This document shows positions 1 to 8,438 of a stretch of 34,657 nucleotides of DNA, one piece after another. The notes beneath the pieces are model-generated. The model was not told the origin of the DNA, did not search any database, and saw nothing but the letters and a program-made list of their open reading frames with translations. A program made the position numbers and the translations under genes. The stretch covers positions 1-34,657 of the forward strand of contig PKQY01000018.1 of the NCBI GenBank assembly GCA_017577895.1, in the 5' to 3' direction. Every line of letters starts with the position of its first letter. The first letter of the stretch is position 1. This stretch comes from Bacillota bacterium (GTDB lineage: Bacteria; Bacillota; Bacilli; ZCTH02-B2).

Positions 1-647
1 ATGTATACGTGCGCATCAACGGTTTGCACAGCCCGTTTTGGCAGGCCGATTGCGAATGTGCGCAAGAAGCCGGGTTTGCCGGCATCATGGTGCCTAAAGT
101 CGGTTCGGCGGAAGACATCGTGCGGCTCAAGCGGGAATTGACCGCCGAGATGACCATCATTCCCCTCATCGAAACGGCCCGCGGGGTGCATTTTGCCTAC
201 GAGATTGCATTGGCCGATGCCGCGGTGACCCGGCTGGCTTTCGGGGCTGTGGACTATAGCCTTGACCTGGGGATTGCGTTGACGGACGAGCAACTGGAAT
301 TGGTGTACCCCCGGTCCCGTCTGGCCGTCGCTTCCCGGGCGGCGGGGATTGACCCGCCCATCGACACGGTGTTTACAGATCTGAACCACGAAAAAGGGCT
401 GATCCGGGAGACGCGGATGGCCAAGCGGCTCGGTTTCCGGGGCAAATTGCTCATCCATCCGAAACAGATACAGCCCGTACACACCGTCTTCTCACCGACC
501 AAGGATGAGCTGGCGTGGGCGCAAGCGGTGGTGGAAGCATTTCAGGCGGCGGAAAAGCAAGGGGTGGCGGCCATTTCGGTCGACGGGAAGATGGTCGACT
601 ACCCGGTGTATAAGCATGCGCTGACCATTTTGGCGTGGCAAAAGTAG
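1..647 (+). CDS. CitE / HpcH-HpaI family lyase, 5' end cut by window
   Basis: This is the C-terminal part of a CitE-like (HpcH/HpaI superfamily) TIM-barrel lyase. The reading frame is open to the window edge, with the first full codon at base 3, so the apparent GTG at base 9 is internal. Family marks are visible in order: a VRING-like strand at the left edge, GIMVPKV, the metal and substrate segment PLIETARG, AFGAVDYSLDLG with its acidic ligand, and the late LLIHPKQI followed by an FSPTKDELAWA helix. Roughly 60-70 N-terminal residues are probably missing. Known members cleave citryl-, malyl-, methylmalyl- or citramalyl-CoA. The substrate cannot be read here. The adjacent downstream glyoxylate/hydroxypyruvate reductase makes a glyoxylate-releasing malyl-CoA-type lyase an attractive inference. 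Confidence 0.85.
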   Translation, partial: VYVRINGLHSPFWQADCECAQEAGFAGIMVPKVGSAEDIVRLKRELTAEMTIIPLIETARGVHFAYEIALADAAVTRLAFGAVDYSLDLGIALTDEQLELVYPRSRLAVASRAAGIDPPIDTVFTDLNHEKGLIRETRMAKRLGFRGKLLIHPKQIQPVHTVFSPTKDELAWAQAVVEAFQAAEKQGVAAISVDGKMVDYPVYKHALTILAWQK

Positions 648-659
648 GAGGGAAAGCAG

Positions 660-1637
660 ATGAAACCGAAAGTGGTCGTGACCGGGCCCATCCGGCCCGT
701 GGCGCTGGATTTGCTTCGCGCCCATTGTGACGTTCGGATATGGGAGTCTTTGGAGCCGGCGCCGAACGAGTGGTTGAAGGCGAATTTAGCCGATGCCGAC
801 GGTTTGTTCCTGACCTTCAACATGCGCCTGGACGAACGCTTGCTTTCTTACGCCCCGCGTTTGAAAGTGGCGGCGCAAGCGGCCGTCGGCTACGACAATG
901 TGGACGTGGCGGCCTGCACGCGGCGGGGCATCCCGTTCGGCAACACGCCGGGGGTGCTGGTGGACGCCACGGCGGATTTGGCGTTTGCCCTTCTTTTGTG
1001 CAGCATGCGGCGGGTGACCGACGGCTGGGACATGGTGCGCCGGGGCGAGTGGAAAAACATTTTCCAGATTCCGTTTGGCGTCGATCTGGCCGGCAAACGG
1101 CTGGGCATCGTGGGGATGGGACAAATCGGCGCTGCCGTCGCCCAAAGGGCTAAAGCGTTCAAAATGCACGTTCAATATACGAACCGCCGCCGGCGGCCGG
1201 ATGATGAAGACATCGGCGCCCAGTTCGTCCCGTTGGATCAATTGCTGGCGACATCCGATGCCATTGTCGTGTTGACGCCGTTGACCGAGGAAACCCGGGG
1301 GATGTTTGGCGAACGAGAGTTTCGCATGATGAAACCGACGGCCCGGTTTATCAATGTAGCCCGCGGGCCCATTGTGCAAACTGACGCCCTGGTGAAGGCG
1401 CTGAAGGAAGGATGGATCGCCTATGCGGCGTTGGACGTGACCGATCCGGAACCGATTCCGGCCGATCACCCTTTGCTTCAGTTGCCCAACGTGCTGATTA
1501 CGCCCCATATCGGCAGCGCCACCGATGAAACCCGGGACCGGATGGCGCTCTTGGCGGCCGAAAACTTGCTGGCAGGACTGTTTGGCCGACCCCTGCCGGC
1601 TTGCGTCAATCCGGAAGTTGACCCGGCCCGGAAATAG
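660..1637 (+). CDS. D-2-hydroxyacid dehydrogenase (glyoxylate/hydroxypyruvate reductase type)
   Basis: A 325-residue member of the D-isomer-specific 2-hydroxyacid dehydrogenase family, the normal full length. The Rossmann motif GMGQIG lies at 152-157. The catalytic Arg235 (NVARG), Glu264 (DPEP) and His283 (TPHIGSAT) are all present. After the second beta strand, where NAD enzymes carry an Asp, there is an Arg run (TNRRRR, 174-179). This favours NADPH, as in GhrB-type reductases. The likely reaction is reduction of glyoxylate or hydroxypyruvate to glycolate or D-glycerate in the cytosol. A GGAGG ribosome site lies a few bases before the ATG, and only 12 bases separate it from the CitE-like gene, so the two are probably co-transcribed. 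Exact substrate is inferred from the family. Confidence 0.88.
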   Translation: MKPKVVVTGPIRPVALDLLRAHCDVRIWESLEPAPNEWLKANLADADGLFLTFNMRLDERLLSYAPRLKVAAQAAVGYDNVDVAACTRRGIPFGNTPGVLVDATADLAFALLLCSMRRVTDGWDMVRRGEWKNIFQIPFGVDLAGKRLGIVGMGQIGAAVAQRAKAFKMHVQYTNRRRRPDDEDIGAQFVPLDQLLATSDAIVVLTPLTEETRGMFGEREFRMMKPTARFINVARGPIVQTDALVKALKEGWIAYAALDVTDPEPIPADHPLLQLPNVLITPHIGSATDETRDRMALLAAENLLAGLFGRPLPACVNPEVDPARK

Positions 1638-1651
1638 TCCCTTGCATCGAC

Positions 1652-1720
1652 AAGAGGCAGCGACCCGCGCCGGATGCGCATCCATCCGACGCGGTTTTGC
1701 GGCCTCTTTCGCTTTTCTTT
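1652..1720 (+). terminator. Terminator after the hydroxyacid dehydrogenase gene
   Basis: A long two-part hairpin. The outer arms AAGAGGC (1652-1658) and GCCTCTT (1702-1708) enclose inner GC-rich arms, CGCG(C)CGGATG against CATCCG(A)CGCG. The T-rich stretch CGCTTTTCTTT follows. It separates the CitE/reductase unit from the hprK unit. Confidence 0.65.
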
Positions 1721-1769
1721 CCCATTGACATCCATTATCATGAGGGGGAAAGAGGTGAGGGTGTTGGCC

Positions 1770-2681
1770 ATGCAGGTGACCGTGCAACAAGTTGTGCAAC
1801 GTTTTCAAATGGAAGTGGTGACCGGCGAACAAAATTTGCGGCGCGGCATTACGATCAGCGACATTCACCGGCCGGGACTGGAATTGGCCGGTTATTTTGA
1901 ATATTATCCGGCCGACCGGGTGCAATTGTTGGGCCGCACCGAGTTGAGCTTTGCGGCCAGTTTGCCTTCCGAGACGTTGTTGGAGCGGTTTCGTTTTTTG
2001 TGTCAAAAAGAGACGCCCTGCATTTGCATCACCCGCGGTTTGGCCGTCCCGCCGGAATTGTTGAAAGTGGCCACCGAAACCGGCACGCCGGTGTTGCGGA
2101 CGAATTTGTCCACGATCCAGTTTACCAACAAACTGACGTATTATTTGGAAGAAATGCTGGCGCCCCGGATGACCATTCACGGCGTCTTGATGGACGTGTA
2201 CGGCATCGGGGTGTTGTTGTTAGGCTCCAGCGGCATCGGCAAAAGCGAGACAGCCCTGGAGTTGGTGAAGCGGGGACACCGCCTGGTGGCCGACGACGCG
2301 GTGGAAATTCGGCAAGTGCACGACCGGCTCATCGGCCAGCCGCCGGATTTGATCAAACATTTGTTGGAAATCCGCGGCGTCGGGATCATCAACGTGATGA
2401 CGTTGTTCGGGGCCGGTGCCGTGCGGCCGTATAAAAAAGTGTCCCTGGCGGTTCGGTTGGAAATGTGGGAGGAAGGCAAACATTACGATCGGCTTGGGAT
2501 CGACGAAGAAACGTTGCGCCTGTTGGACATCGAGATTCCCATCGTCACCATTCCGGTGCGCCCCGGACGCAACTTGGCGGTCATTGTGGAAGTGGCGGCC
2601 ATGAACTATCGGTTGAAAGTCATGGGGCACAACGAGGCCGTGCTGTTTGCCGAACGGCTGAACAAAGTGTTGGGAGAGTAG
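1770..2681 (+). CDS. hprK: HPr kinase/phosphorylase
   Basis: Bifunctional HPr(Ser) kinase/phosphorylase, the sensor that phosphorylates HPr and Crh on Ser46 and removes the phosphate by phosphorolysis, releasing pyrophosphate. This drives CcpA-dependent catabolite control. The N-terminal domain occupies about residues 1-125. The catalytic domain carries His137, the Walker A loop GSSGIGKS (152-159) and the HprK signature LLEIRGVGIINV (198-209). The ATG at 1770 is chosen because GAGGTGAGG lies about nine bases upstream and gives 303 residues, the family length. The longer open frame upstream does not resemble the family. lgt follows immediately, as in B. subtilis. The usual partner pyrophosphatase gene ppaX is not found further down the operon. 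Confidence 0.97.
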   Translation: MQVTVQQVVQRFQMEVVTGEQNLRRGITISDIHRPGLELAGYFEYYPADRVQLLGRTELSFAASLPSETLLERFRFLCQKETPCICITRGLAVPPELLKVATETGTPVLRTNLSTIQFTNKLTYYLEEMLAPRMTIHGVLMDVYGIGVLLLGSSGIGKSETALELVKRGHRLVADDAVEIRQVHDRLIGQPPDLIKHLLEIRGVGIINVMTLFGAGAVRPYKKVSLAVRLEMWEEGKHYDRLGIDEETLRLLDIEIPIVTIPVRPGRNLAVIVEVAAMNYRLKVMGHNEAVLFAERLNKVLGE

Positions 2682-2688
2682 GTCAACC

Positions 2689-3597
2689 ATGCCACTGGAT
2701 CCGATCGCTTTTCAGTTGGGACCGTTGGCGGTGCACTGGTACGGAATTATTCTTGGAGTAGCGGCCCTCGCCGGTTTGGGGTTGGCGGTGCGGCGGGCGC
2801 AACGGATCGGATTGGACCACAACATCTTGCTGGACTTTATGATTTACGCCGTGCCGGCGGCCATCATCGGCGCCCGGGCGTACTACGTCTTTTTCCAATG
2901 GGACTATTACGCGCAACATCCCGAAGAAATCATCGCCGTTTGGAAAGGCGGCATTGCCATTCACGGGGCGCTGTTGGGCGGCATTGTGACGGCCTTGCTG
3001 TTTTGTCATTTTCGCCGCATTTCGTTCTGGCAACTGGCAGATGTGGCGGCGCCCGGATTGCTCTTGGGTCAGGCCATCGGGCGATGGGGCAATTTTATGA
3101 ATCAAGAAGCCCATGGCGGTCCAGTGACCCGGGACTTTTTGGAGGGGCTGCACTTGCCGAATTGGCTCATTGAACAGATGAACATCGGCGGCGTCTATTA
3201 CCACCCGACGTTTTTGTACGAGTCGCTGTGGAACGGGCTCGGCGTGTTGTTGCTGCTCTGGCTGAGCCGGACCAACCCCCGGCGCGGCGTCGTGTTTCTC
3301 AGCTATGCCATCTGGTATTCGGTGGGCCGCTTTTTCATCGAGGGGTTACGGACCGACAGCCTGGCTTTTGACGGCCCCGCTTGGCTGGCGGCGTTGCTGA
3401 ACGGCCTCTGGTCGCCCATGGGTCTATTGTTTGAGCCCGGTGCCATGGCTTACGGCAACGTGCGGACAGCCCAGTTGGTCAGTTTGTTGTTGGTGTTGAC
3501 CGCCGTGCTTTTGCTGATCGTCCGGCGCCTTCGGGGCTGGGATCAGGCCCGCTACCGAGATGTGCCGGAGCAGTTACAGGCGAAAGCCAAGCGATAA
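2689..3597 (+). CDS. lgt: Prolipoprotein diacylglyceryl transferase
   Basis: Lgt is a membrane enzyme that transfers the diacylglyceryl group from phosphatidylglycerol to the lipobox cysteine of prelipoproteins. The 302-residue protein has about seven hydrophobic segments. It shows the conserved HGALLGG (from His92), the Lgt signature GRWGNFMNQEAHG (131-143), HPTFLYES (182-189) and GRFFIEGLRTDSL (213-225). It begins seven bases after the hprK stop, and its ribosome site GGAGAGTAGG overlaps the end of hprK, so translation is probably coupled. The C-terminal tail after the last membrane segment is basic and likely cytoplasmic. Identification is secure. Confidence 0.97.
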   Translation: MPLDPIAFQLGPLAVHWYGIILGVAALAGLGLAVRRAQRIGLDHNILLDFMIYAVPAAIIGARAYYVFFQWDYYAQHPEEIIAVWKGGIAIHGALLGGIVTALLFCHFRRISFWQLADVAAPGLLLGQAIGRWGNFMNQEAHGGPVTRDFLEGLHLPNWLIEQMNIGGVYYHPTFLYESLWNGLGVLLLLWLSRTNPRRGVVFLSYAIWYSVGRFFIEGLRTDSLAFDGPAWLAALLNGLWSPMGLLFEPGAMAYGNVRTAQLVSLLLVLTAVLLLIVRRLRGWDQARYRDVPEQLQAKAKR

Positions 3598-3648
3598 GGT
3601 CGGCGAAATGACGAATGGTGGCAAAATGGCGCTCGAAAGTGAGGGCGG

Positions 3649-4614
3649 ATGGGGGACATGGTGGTTTCAGAGACGCTGAGACGCGGTTGGAATCGGGGCT
3701 GGCGGACAGCGTGGACGTTGAGCAAAGTCATTTTTCCCGTGACGCTGGTGGTCAGCCTCTTGAAAGAGACGCCGGTGATGGACTGGATCATCCGGCTCAT
3801 TGCGCCCTTCATGTCGTGGTTTGGCTTGCCCGGGGAGGCGGCGGTGGCACTGGTCATGGGCATGGTCATCAACTTGTATGCGGCCATCGGCGCCTTGTTG
3901 ACCATGGACTTAACCGTCAAACAAGCATTCACGGTGGCGGTAATGACCAGTTTTGCCCACAACTTGTTGGTGGAAACCGCCGTCACCCGGCAAGTGGGGG
4001 TCAGCGTGTGGTTTTCGGCCGGGGTCCGCATCGGCTTGGCGCTCGTTTCGGGATGGTTGATTCATTGGCTCTGGCAAGGGGGCGATACCCCGGCCCGTTA
4101 TACGGTTCCGGTTCCGACGCCGGCGGACGATGCAGCCACGGCCGATTGGTGGAGCATTTTGCAGGCCGCCGTCGGGACGGCTGTCAGCGGCATCGTCCAG
4201 TTGGTGATCATCGTCATCCCGTTGATGATCGGGATTCAAATTTTGCGGGATTTGGCGGTGTTGGAGCGGCTTTCGCAAAAGTTGAGCCTGTTGCCGAGAA
4301 TGTTGGGCATCGCGCCGCAAGGGTCGTTGACGTTGGTGGCCGGGTTGGTGTTTGGGCTGGCGTACGGGGCCGGCTTGATCATCGAAAGTGCCCGGGAAGG
4401 CAATTTGAGTCGGCGCGACTTGTACTTATTGGTCTTGTTTCTGTCGACGTGCCACGCAGTGTTTGAGGACACGCTGCTCTTTTACCCGCTGGGCATTCCC
4501 CTTTGGCCGCTGTTGGGCCTTCGCTTGTTGCTGGCCTTGGTGCTGACCGTGTTGACGGCCCATATATGGCGTCGGCTGGTGCTTTCCAGGCCGTTGCAGG
4601 AGGTGGACGGATGA
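3649..4614 (+). CDS. Nucleoside-recognition (gate) domain membrane protein, YvoD-like
   Basis: A 321-residue integral membrane protein with about eight hydrophobic segments and two gate-type repeats, near residues 20-130 and 180-310. Typical motifs are NLYAAIGAL, TSFAHNLLVETA and FLSTCHAVFEDTLLFYPLG. Position between lgt and the acetyltransferase gene matches B. subtilis yvoD. The family is named for nucleoside recognition and resembles spore maturation proteins SpmA/SpmB, but the transported or sensed molecule is unknown. The start could be ATG 3649 or ATG 3658, as both lie close to GTGAGGGCGG. Its stop overlaps the next start (ATGA, 4611-4614). In B. subtilis ppaX lies between these two genes, and here there is no room for it. 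Confidence 0.82.
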   Translation: MGDMVVSETLRRGWNRGWRTAWTLSKVIFPVTLVVSLLKETPVMDWIIRLIAPFMSWFGLPGEAAVALVMGMVINLYAAIGALLTMDLTVKQAFTVAVMTSFAHNLLVETAVTRQVGVSVWFSAGVRIGLALVSGWLIHWLWQGGDTPARYTVPVPTPADDAATADWWSILQAAVGTAVSGIVQLVIIVIPLMIGIQILRDLAVLERLSQKLSLLPRMLGIAPQGSLTLVAGLVFGLAYGAGLIIESAREGNLSRRDLYLLVLFLSTCHAVFEDTLLFYPLGIPLWPLLGLRLLLALVLTVLTAHIWRRLVLSRPLQEVDG

Positions 4615-5159
4615 GGCGGACCCGGGCGTATCCCGTTTCCGGCAGCAATTCGTTGTGGCAAGTGTACCGGACGGTTCCGTTTTGGAAAGTGGTGCGCAAT
4701 GTGCTGGTCATCGAAGCGGCCCGCTACATGCCGTTTTTTACGTGGAAAAACCGGATGTACCGCTGGCTGGGCATCCAAGTCGGCGACCAGACGGCGGTGG
4801 CCTATAAAGTGACCATGGACATTTTGTTTCCGGAGCTCATCCGCATCGGCCGCAATACGATCATCGGCTACAATACGACCATTTTGGCCCACGAGTATTT
4901 GGTGGACGAATACCGGCTGGGTGAGGTTGTCATCGGCGATGAGGTGATGGTCGGCGCCAACAGTCTCATCTTGCCGGGCGTCGTCATCGGCGATCGGGCC
5001 GTCGTGGCGGCCGGATCGGTCGTCACCCGGGACGTGCCGCCGGGTGCTTTTGTCGGTGGAAACCCGGCCCGCCCCTTGCGGCGGCGGACCTCCGAACCGG
5101 CGGCAACGGTGACTGACGCCACCGAGGAGGGGCCGCCCGGCTCAGAACGCCTGTCTTGA
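4611..5159 (+). CDS. Hexapeptide-repeat acyltransferase, YvoF-like
   Basis: A 182-residue left-handed beta-helix acyltransferase of the LbH/maltose-O-acetyltransferase group. Repeated hexapeptides such as IGRNTI, IGDEVM, VGANSL, LPGVV and IGDRAV run through about residues 80-150. They end in the typical FVGGNPARPLR, and the His of ILAHEYL is the probable catalytic-site histidine. The N-terminal SGSNSLW segment matches the B. subtilis YvoF type. ATG 4611 is chosen for its AGGAGG ribosome site and the ATGA overlap with the upstream gene; the longer open frame upstream lies inside that gene. The last 25 residues are a low-complexity tail. The acceptor is unknown; cell-envelope sugars are a guess from the family. 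Confidence 0.85.
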   Translation: MRRTRAYPVSGSNSLWQVYRTVPFWKVVRNVLVIEAARYMPFFTWKNRMYRWLGIQVGDQTAVAYKVTMDILFPELIRIGRNTIIGYNTTILAHEYLVDEYRLGEVVIGDEVMVGANSLILPGVVIGDRAVVAAGSVVTRDVPPGAFVGGNPARPLRRRTSEPAATVTDATEEGPPGSERLS

Positions 5160-5223
5160 CCGCCGGCGACAGCGGAGGGGATCCCGTGGCGTGCCATGGG
5201 CGTTCCTGCTGAAGCCGGTTTTA

Positions 5224-5252
5224 TTGTGGTCGGCACTTTAGAATGGTAGAAT
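5224..5252 (+). promoter_or_regulatory. SigmaA-type promoter for hisZGDB
   Basis: TTGTGG (5224-5229), a 17-base spacer and TAGAAT (5247-5252) lie about 50 bases upstream of the hisZ start. They fit the sigmaA consensus well. No T-box or other riboswitch is apparent in the short leader. Confidence 0.6.
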
Positions 5253-5300
5253 ACGAAAGTGATGATTGGAGGCAGAACCGTTTCCCGAGGAGGGTTATGC

Positions 5301-6500
5301 TTGCCAGGACCGAAGGTGTTTGAAAAACCGCTGGGCATGCGTGACTTTTTGCCCGAGATGGCCGAACGCAAAAGGGTCTTGGAACAGCGCATCCAGCGGG
5401 TGTTGGAACAATGGGGCTACCGAGAGATTATCACGCCCACCTTGGAATATTACGACACGGTGGGGGCCGCCAGCGCGACGATGACGGACAAAATGTTCAA
5501 GTTGTTGGACCGCGAGGGTCATACCCTCGTCTTGCGGCCCGACATGACGGCTCCCATTGCCCGCATCGCCGCCTCGCTGGAGGAGGAGCTCTTCCCGCTG
5601 CGGTTTTTTTATCACGCCAGCGTGTACCGGGCGCAGGAACAGGAGGCCGGACGGAATGCCGAATTTTTTCAGACCGGCGTCGAACTGTTGGGTGAAGCCA
5701 GTCCGGAAGCCGATGCGGAAGTGGTGGCGCTGGCGTTGCGCTGTCTGGAAGAAGCCGGCGTTCGCCGCTTTAAGCTGGCGCTCGGCCACGTAGGCTTATT
5801 GGACAGTCTGTTGGCGGAAAACGTGGTCGACGAGCAGTTGCGAACCGAGTTGAAAAACGACTTGCTGCACCGGGATCACGTCACGTTCCGCCGGCGTCTC
5901 GAAGAGGCGTCGCTGCAAGAGGCAGAACGGCAGCGGCTGTTGGCGTTGTTGCACGTGTATCACGGCGAACAAGGCGCCCGGCAGTTGTCCGACTTGGTCA
6001 GCGGGGAGCGCTCGGCAGCGGCGGTGGCCAACTTGCAGGCCATCTGGTCGTTGTTGGATGCGTACGGCGTGCGGGATGAAGTCTTGTTGGACTTGACCTT
6101 GATCGGCTTTTTGAATTATTACACCGGGGTTGTCTTTGAAGGATTTGCGGAAGGGTACGGTTTTCACGTCCTCAGCGGCGGCCGCTACGACCATTTGTTG
6201 CAGCGTTTTGGTTCGCACCAGCCGGCTACCGGTTTTGCGCTGAAGTTGGACCGTCTCATGGAGATCAGCGATTATGAAGGCCCGCAGCCGGAGCGGGTCG
6301 TGGTGGCGTACCGGCCGGAGAACATCCGCGCTGCCATTGCCCGGACGCGCCAGTTGCGGCAAGACCAGCCGGGCTGGGCGGTGGAGCTGATCGCGCTGCC
6401 CCACGACTGGTGGCCGGAACAGAAGGCGGCGTTTGAGGCCCGGCAACGACGGCGGGGGGTCCAACGGGTTCTGTACGTGGAAGAGGAGGATGGGGCATGA
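5301..6500 (+). CDS. hisZ: ATP phosphoribosyltransferase regulatory subunit
   Basis: HisZ is a histidyl-tRNA synthetase paralogue that binds short-form HisG to form the active hetero-octamer for the first step of histidine synthesis. The 399-residue protein keeps class II synthetase-like segments: KPLGMRDFLP near the start, TLEYYDTVG, LRPDMTAPIARI, the motif-2 region around GRNAEFFQTGVELLG, and the GGRYDHLL block. It lacks the C-terminal anticodon-binding domain of a true HisS. It is directly followed by a short hisG with a four-base overlap. I chose TTG 5301 because GAGGAGGG (5287-5294) lies six bases upstream. An in-frame ATG at 5259 would add 14 unlike-family residues. Confidence 0.93.
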   Translation: MPGPKVFEKPLGMRDFLPEMAERKRVLEQRIQRVLEQWGYREIITPTLEYYDTVGAASATMTDKMFKLLDREGHTLVLRPDMTAPIARIAASLEEELFPLRFFYHASVYRAQEQEAGRNAEFFQTGVELLGEASPEADAEVVALALRCLEEAGVRRFKLALGHVGLLDSLLAENVVDEQLRTELKNDLLHRDHVTFRRRLEEASLQEAERQRLLALLHVYHGEQGARQLSDLVSGERSAAAVANLQAIWSLLDAYGVRDEVLLDLTLIGFLNYYTGVVFEGFAEGYGFHVLSGGRYDHLLQRFGSHQPATGFALKLDRLMEISDYEGPQPERVVVAYRPENIRAAIARTRQLRQDQPGWAVELIALPHDWWPEQKAAFEARQRRRGVQRVLYVEEEDGA

Positions 6501-7153
6501 GTCGGTTGGTCATTGCCCTGCCCAAGGGGCGCATTTTGGAAGAGGCGCAGCAGTTGTTGACGGCGGCCGGCTTGCCGCTGCCGCCAGACTTGGAACAATC
6601 CCGCCGACTGACGGTGTCCATTCCCGACAGCGCCGTCGAAATCGTGCTGGCCAAGCCCATGGACGTGCCGACGTACGTGGAGTACGGCGCCGCCGACATC
6701 GGCATCGCCGGCAAAGACGTGCTTTTGGAACAACATCGCGACGTGTACGAATTGATGGATTTGCGCATCGGCGCCTGCCGGCTGTCGCTGGCCGGCTTGC
6801 CGGAACAAAAAGGGCGGCCGCTGCACCGGGTGGCCACCAAATATCCGCTCATTGCTTCCCAATATTTTCGTTCCAAAGGGCGGCAGGTGGAAGTGATTCT
6901 CTTGCACGGCTCTATCGAACTGGCGCCGCTGACCGGATTGGCCGAAGGGATTGTGGACATCGTTTCCACCGGGCGGACGCTGCGGGAAAACGGGTTGGTG
7001 GAGTTGGAAGAAATCATGCCCATTACCTCCCGGCTCATCGCCAATCGGGTCAGTTACCGGCTGAAGCATCGGCAAATCGAGGCGTTGATGGCCAACATTC
7101 GGCAGGCATTGGAAAGGGGTCGGGGCGATGATTCCGGTGTTGACGTGGGATGA
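6497..7153 (+). CDS. hisG: ATP phosphoribosyltransferase, short form catalytic subunit
   Basis: HisG joins PRPP and ATP to give phosphoribosyl-ATP, the committed step of histidine synthesis. At 218 residues it is the short form, which lacks the regulatory ACT-like C-terminal domain and needs HisZ. Visible marks are ALPKGR at 7-12, GAADIGIAGKD at 64-73, and the PRPP-binding loop IVDIVSTGRTLRENGL starting at 152. It overlaps hisZ by ATGA and overlaps hisD by 26 bases, so translational coupling is likely. Feedback inhibition by histidine would act through HisZ (family knowledge). Confidence 0.97.
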   Translation: MSRLVIALPKGRILEEAQQLLTAAGLPLPPDLEQSRRLTVSIPDSAVEIVLAKPMDVPTYVEYGAADIGIAGKDVLLEQHRDVYELMDLRIGACRLSLAGLPEQKGRPLHRVATKYPLIASQYFRSKGRQVEVILLHGSIELAPLTGLAEGIVDIVSTGRTLRENGLVELEEIMPITSRLIANRVSYRLKHRQIEALMANIRQALERGRGDDSGVDVG

Positions 7154-8438
7154 ACTGTTGGCGCGGCGGGAAGCCGGCGAAGCCGATCTGGAATTGATCC
7201 GGCAACGGGTGCGGGAGATCATCGATTCGGTGCGACGGGGCGGCGATGCGGCGCTCCTGGATTGGACGAGCCGTTTGGACGGCGTGCAACTGGCGCACCC
7301 GGCATTGCCTTCCGAATGGCGGGAGGCGGCGCGAAAGCACGTGACGGCGGAGTGGCGCGCCTCGTTGGAAAAGGCGGCCGAGCGCATTCGCCGGTTCCAT
7401 GAACAACAACGGCAGCGGTCCTGGTTTCAGACGGAGGAAAACGGGACGGTTTTGGGCCAATTGGTCCGTCCGCTGGAGCGGGTCGGGGTGTATGTGCCGG
7501 GAGGCAAGGCGGCCTACCCGTCCTCGGTGTTGATGAACGTCATTCCGGCGCAAGTGGCGGGCGTGCAGGAAATCGTTTTGGTCACTCCGCCCCATGCCGA
7601 AGGTGTTTCGCCATATGTGTTGGCGGCGGCGGAATTGCTGGGCATCGAAGAAATTTATTGCGTGGGCGGCGCCCAGGCCGTGGCGGCCTTGGCTTACGGG
7701 ACCGAGACGATCCGGCCGGTGGACAAAATCGTCGGCCCGGGAAATATTTACGTGGCCATGGCAAAACGGGAAGTGTTCGGGCGGGTCGGCATCGATCTCA
7801 TCGCCGGTCCCAGTGAAGTGGTCGTCGTCGGCGACGGTACCGTCCCGGCATTGTATGCCGCCTGCGATTTGTTGGCGCAAGCGGAACACGATCCGATGGC
7901 GGCCGCCATCCTCATCGCCGCCGACGCCTCGTGGGCACAAGCCGTGCAAAAGGCGGTGGCGGAAGAATTGGCCGTGTTGCCGCGGGCGGCCATTGCCCGG
8001 CAGGCGCTGGCCGAACGAGGCGGCATCGTCGTCGTGGGTGACATGGAAGAAGCCATGGCGGCGGCCAACCGGCTGGCTCCGGAACATTTGGAGTTGCTGG
8101 TGGCCGATCCGTGGCGTTGGCTGCCGAAAGTCCAGCACGCCGGGGCGGTGTTTCTCGGCTCCGACAGCCCGGAAGCGCTGGGCGACTACTTGGCGGGGCC
8201 CAACCACGTGCTGCCGACCAGCGGTGCGGCGCGGTTCGCATCGGCGCTCAGCGTCGACGATTTCATCAAAAAGACGAGCCTCATTGCCGCCAGCCCGCCG
8301 TTGTTGGCGGAGGTGGCCGATGACGTGATCCGGTTGGCCGAATCCGAAGGCCTGCAGGCCCACGCCCGTTCGGTGGCGGTGCGCAAAAGCGGGCCGACGA
8401 ACGGGGCATGTCCCGCGGAAGGAGGAAAATGCCAATGA
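7128..8438 (+). CDS. hisD: Histidinol dehydrogenase
   Basis: HisD is the zinc-dependent, NAD-linked enzyme that oxidises histidinol to histidine in two steps, ending the pathway. The 436-residue protein shows PGGKAAYPSSVLMN around 124-137, GPGNIYVAMAK around 203-213, and the signature IAGPSEVVVVGDG with Gln251 and His254 of AQAEHD as zinc ligands. LAPEHLEL and the C-terminal SVDDFIK follow. The start lies inside the end of hisG and has an AAAGGGG ribosome site. The C-terminus (last 12 residues, glycine-rich) runs into the ribosome site of hisB. Confidence 0.97.
   Translation: MIPVLTWDELLARREAGEADLELIRQRVREIIDSVRRGGDAALLDWTSRLDGVQLAHPALPSEWREAARKHVTAEWRASLEKAAERIRRFHEQQRQRSWFQTEENGTVLGQLVRPLERVGVYVPGGKAAYPSSVLMNVIPAQVAGVQEIVLVTPPHAEGVSPYVLAAAELLGIEEIYCVGGAQAVAALAYGTETIRPVDKIVGPGNIYVAMAKREVFGRVGIDLIAGPSEVVVVGDGTVPALYAACDLLAQAEHDPMAAAILIAADASWAQAVQKAVAEELAVLPRAAIARQALAERGGIVVVGDMEEAMAAANRLAPEHLELLVADPWRWLPKVQHAGAVFLGSDSPEALGDYLAGPNHVLPTSGAARFASALSVDDFIKKTSLIAASPPLLAEVADDVIRLAESEGLQAHARSVAVRKSGPTNGACPAEGGKCQ

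Noticed and set aside
1725..1741. Shared TTGACA-N5-TATCAT before hprK and before the glutamine-rich gene (32551-32567)
   Set aside because: Gapped 12-base matches of this kind are expected many times by chance in a window of this size; the spacing does not fit a promoter and no third copy was noticed.
786..2180. 464-codon minus-strand frame opposite the reductase and hprK
   Set aside because: It spans a terminator and two real genes, has shadow-type composition, and shows no ribosome site or domain.
5301..6500. Histidyl-tRNA synthetase (hisS) in place of hisZ
   Set aside because: The anticodon-binding domain is lacking and the gene overlaps a short-form hisG, which requires HisZ.
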